Of a DNA stretch of 7,356 nucleotides, positions 6,327 to 7,356 are shown piece by piece. How positions within the stretch are numbered: position 1 is the first letter of the stretch; every line of letters begins with the position of its first letter. This stretch comes from Methylococcaceae bacterium (GTDB lineage Bacteria; Pseudomonadota; Gammaproteobacteria; Methylococcales; Methylomonadaceae), in assembly GCA_021647585.1 (NCBI GenBank), contig JAKIUK010000107.1:1-7356 (forward strand). Reading direction: 5' to 3'. The translations under genes were made by a program, and so were the position numbers. The notes beneath the pieces are model-generated. The model was given only the letters and a program-made list of their open reading frames with translations. It searched no databases and was not told the origin of the DNA.

Positions 6327-7233
6327 TCAATCATTAGAATCTGATGAATAGGAAATATCAGGAAATTTACTTTCCATCTTTTCTATGAATTTAGGGGTAT
6401 TGCTAACCCCCCAATTTCTAGCAACGTAGTAACCTTCACCATCAAAGACTAACTCTGATTCTCTATTAAATCGGTATTTTGAATATTGAATTTCAGTGTC
6501 TGTCATTTCTTCTTTCAACTTTAATAATTTAAAACTGCAAGATTTATCATTTCTAAGAAACTCAAATACGTCAATGTCTATTAGATTCTTTTCTTCCAAA
6601 AGAGCAACTGTAAAAAACCCAATATCTGATTTTTTAAATCTTTGCTCATAAACTTCGCCTAAATATGAAATGGTAAATAGCGAACGGTCTTTGTTACTAC
6701 TTCTTGAAATACGCTCTTCTCTTCGTTTTTGCCGAACCTCTATTTGGTAACTTTCAGCCTCTGGAAGTGGAACAATTTGGTCAGCACTTAAAACCAGTTT
6801 ATCGTCAATTTTATGGAGAGAGACGCACACAGCTAATATCCAAATCACGATCATTAAGCCAAAGAACGGATGTTGTAATTTCTTTTGAAAAATTGGCGGA
6901 TGCTAAAACAATCCTTACATTTTGTGCAAAACCATCTTCTCGTGGCGTATCCCAATTCAAGAACTCACAGAGCGTTGCTTCCGCATCATAATCTAGTGAG
7001 TTATCATCCAAATATTTCTTAAATGTAGTTTTTGCTTGTTCCCAAGTCATATTGGCAACCATTGCAGCATAACGAATGGCCTGTAACTCCATATGCCCAC
7101 CATCATCAGTCCGCTTAAGCTCAATAACGACAAGATTGGCATTTTTATCAATAGCTAAAAGATCAATTCTTCTACCACTTTCAGACCATTCACCAAATTC
7201 TTCGGCTATAACCATCACATCGGAATCAATAAC
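6327..7233 (-). pseudogene. PD-(D/E)XK-type nuclease gene, frameshifted and cut at its 5' end
   Basis: The N-terminal part (7233 to the stop at 6811-6813) holds a RecB-like nuclease core: RRIDLLAID with the metal-binding Asp, then VVIELKR with the ExK pair 14 residues later, then GGHMELQAIRYAAMV with the motif Gln. This resembles the DUF91/NucS-like endonuclease group. The C-terminal part continues in another frame from about 6820 to the stop at 6327-6329, with DDKLVLSADQIVPLPEAESYQ straight after the join, as expected from one protein. A 2-base change in the (GA)4 tract at 6816-6823 would restore one frame. At the 5' end the coding frame stays open through codons for VID at 7225-7233, then meets the apparent end of an insertion sequence and a stop at 7243-7245. 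By comparison with relatives as remembered, roughly 40 N-terminal residues are missing. The first possible start left is GTG 7216-7218, so a shortened product is conceivable but unlikely to work. Confidence 0.75.
6816..6823. repeat. (GA)4 tract at the nuclease frameshift
   Basis: The + strand reads GAGAGAGA, and the - strand coding sequence reads TCTCTCTC. One more dinucleotide unit would make the N- and C-terminal frames of the nuclease gene continuous (VRLSLHKIDD). Slippage here is the simplest cause of the frameshift; a sequencing error cannot be excluded. Confidence 0.6.
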
Positions 7234-7356
7234 TGTATAGTTTCACCACGTTATACCTGATGATTAAAAAATAAAGGACAGCCCTGATAACATATTAAAA
7301 CTTTCACCACAAAGGAATTAATATGAGCCAGAGCTATCACACGAATGCAAAAACGA
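7234..7356 (+). mobile_element. Left end of an insertion sequence (partial)
   Basis: The nuclease coding frame ends abruptly at 7233, where TGTATAG begins; many insertion sequences start with TG(T). A transposase-like frame starts 89 bases further in and runs out of the window. TTTCACCAC occurs twice (7241-7249 and 7302-7310), possibly a terminal plus subterminal transposase site. The bases before the junction (such as AAC at 7231-7233) would be the target duplication, but the other end is not visible. The junction is placed by loss of coding sequence, so it is accurate to only a few bases. Confidence 0.55.
7323..7356 (+). CDS. Transposase, N-terminal start only (IS481-like)
   Basis: ATG at 7323-7325 has a good ribosome binding site (AAAGGAA, about 7 bases upstream). 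The first 11 residues, MSQSYHTNAKT, are all that is visible. This opening (a Tyr-His then Asn-Ala-Lys-Thr) resembles IS481/IS3-type transposases, in which a helix-turn-helix domain follows. The family is a guess from a very short peptide. The position just inside an apparent insertion-sequence end, reading inward, supports a transposase. Confidence 0.5.
   Translation, partial: MSQSYHTNAKT

Noticed and set aside
5869..7292. 12-base direct repeat GCCCTGATAACA at 5869-5880 and 7281-7292
   Set aside because: One shared 12-mer is about what chance gives among all pairs in a window this long, and the flanks do not match.

Overview
The window suggests a chromosomal segment of a low-GC gammaproteobacterium. 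Release factor 3 is full length (528 residues) and very close in sequence to the Escherichia coli type, and the 3-mercaptopyruvate sulfurtransferase is of the SseA type and exactly SseA length. The genus cannot be fixed from this sequence. The window divides into a decayed left edge, an intact housekeeping core, and a right half that looks like part of a mobile element.

Left edge (1-1110). There is no intact gene here. A C-terminal reading frame enters from the left on the + strand (1-117). Two decayed genes follow on the - strand. One is a small gene with a secretion signal, broken by a frame change and a stop (163-539). The other is a remnant of a subtilisin-like (S8) serine protease that keeps the active-site serine region but has lost its front end and carries two in-frame stops (711-1109).

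Core (1111-4381). sseA (-) and a class I SAM-dependent methyltransferase (+) diverge from a 137-base spacer that holds a perfect small dyad. The methyltransferase converges with prfC (-), leaving only 32 bases between their stops.

Right half (4382-7356). A gene-free stretch of about 420 bases separates the 5' end of prfC from ardA (-), which encodes an antirestriction DNA mimic of the kind carried by conjugative plasmids and ICEs. Directly upstream of ardA lie about 390 bases (5363-5755) packed with perfect stems that fold best on the + strand, the template strand of ardA. This is the most interesting object in the window. By analogy with the ssi3/Frpo elements of conjugative plasmids, it could be a promoter that works on single-stranded DNA just after transfer; a structured RNA is the main alternative. 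Further right, a leader hairpin buries a strong Shine-Dalgarno site in front of a two-codon reading frame (5953-6013). A PD-(D/E)XK-type nuclease gene (-) follows. It is broken by a frameshift at a (GA)4 tract and cut at its 5' end by what appears to be an insertion sequence, whose transposase start runs off the right edge.

How the parts fit together: sseA, the methyltransferase and prfC look like resident genes, with no sign that they act together. The ardA side looks like cargo of an integrated conjugative element. The 5' end of prfC is the known integration site of SXT/R391 ICEs, so its position next to ardA is suggestive, but no integrase or att site was identified.
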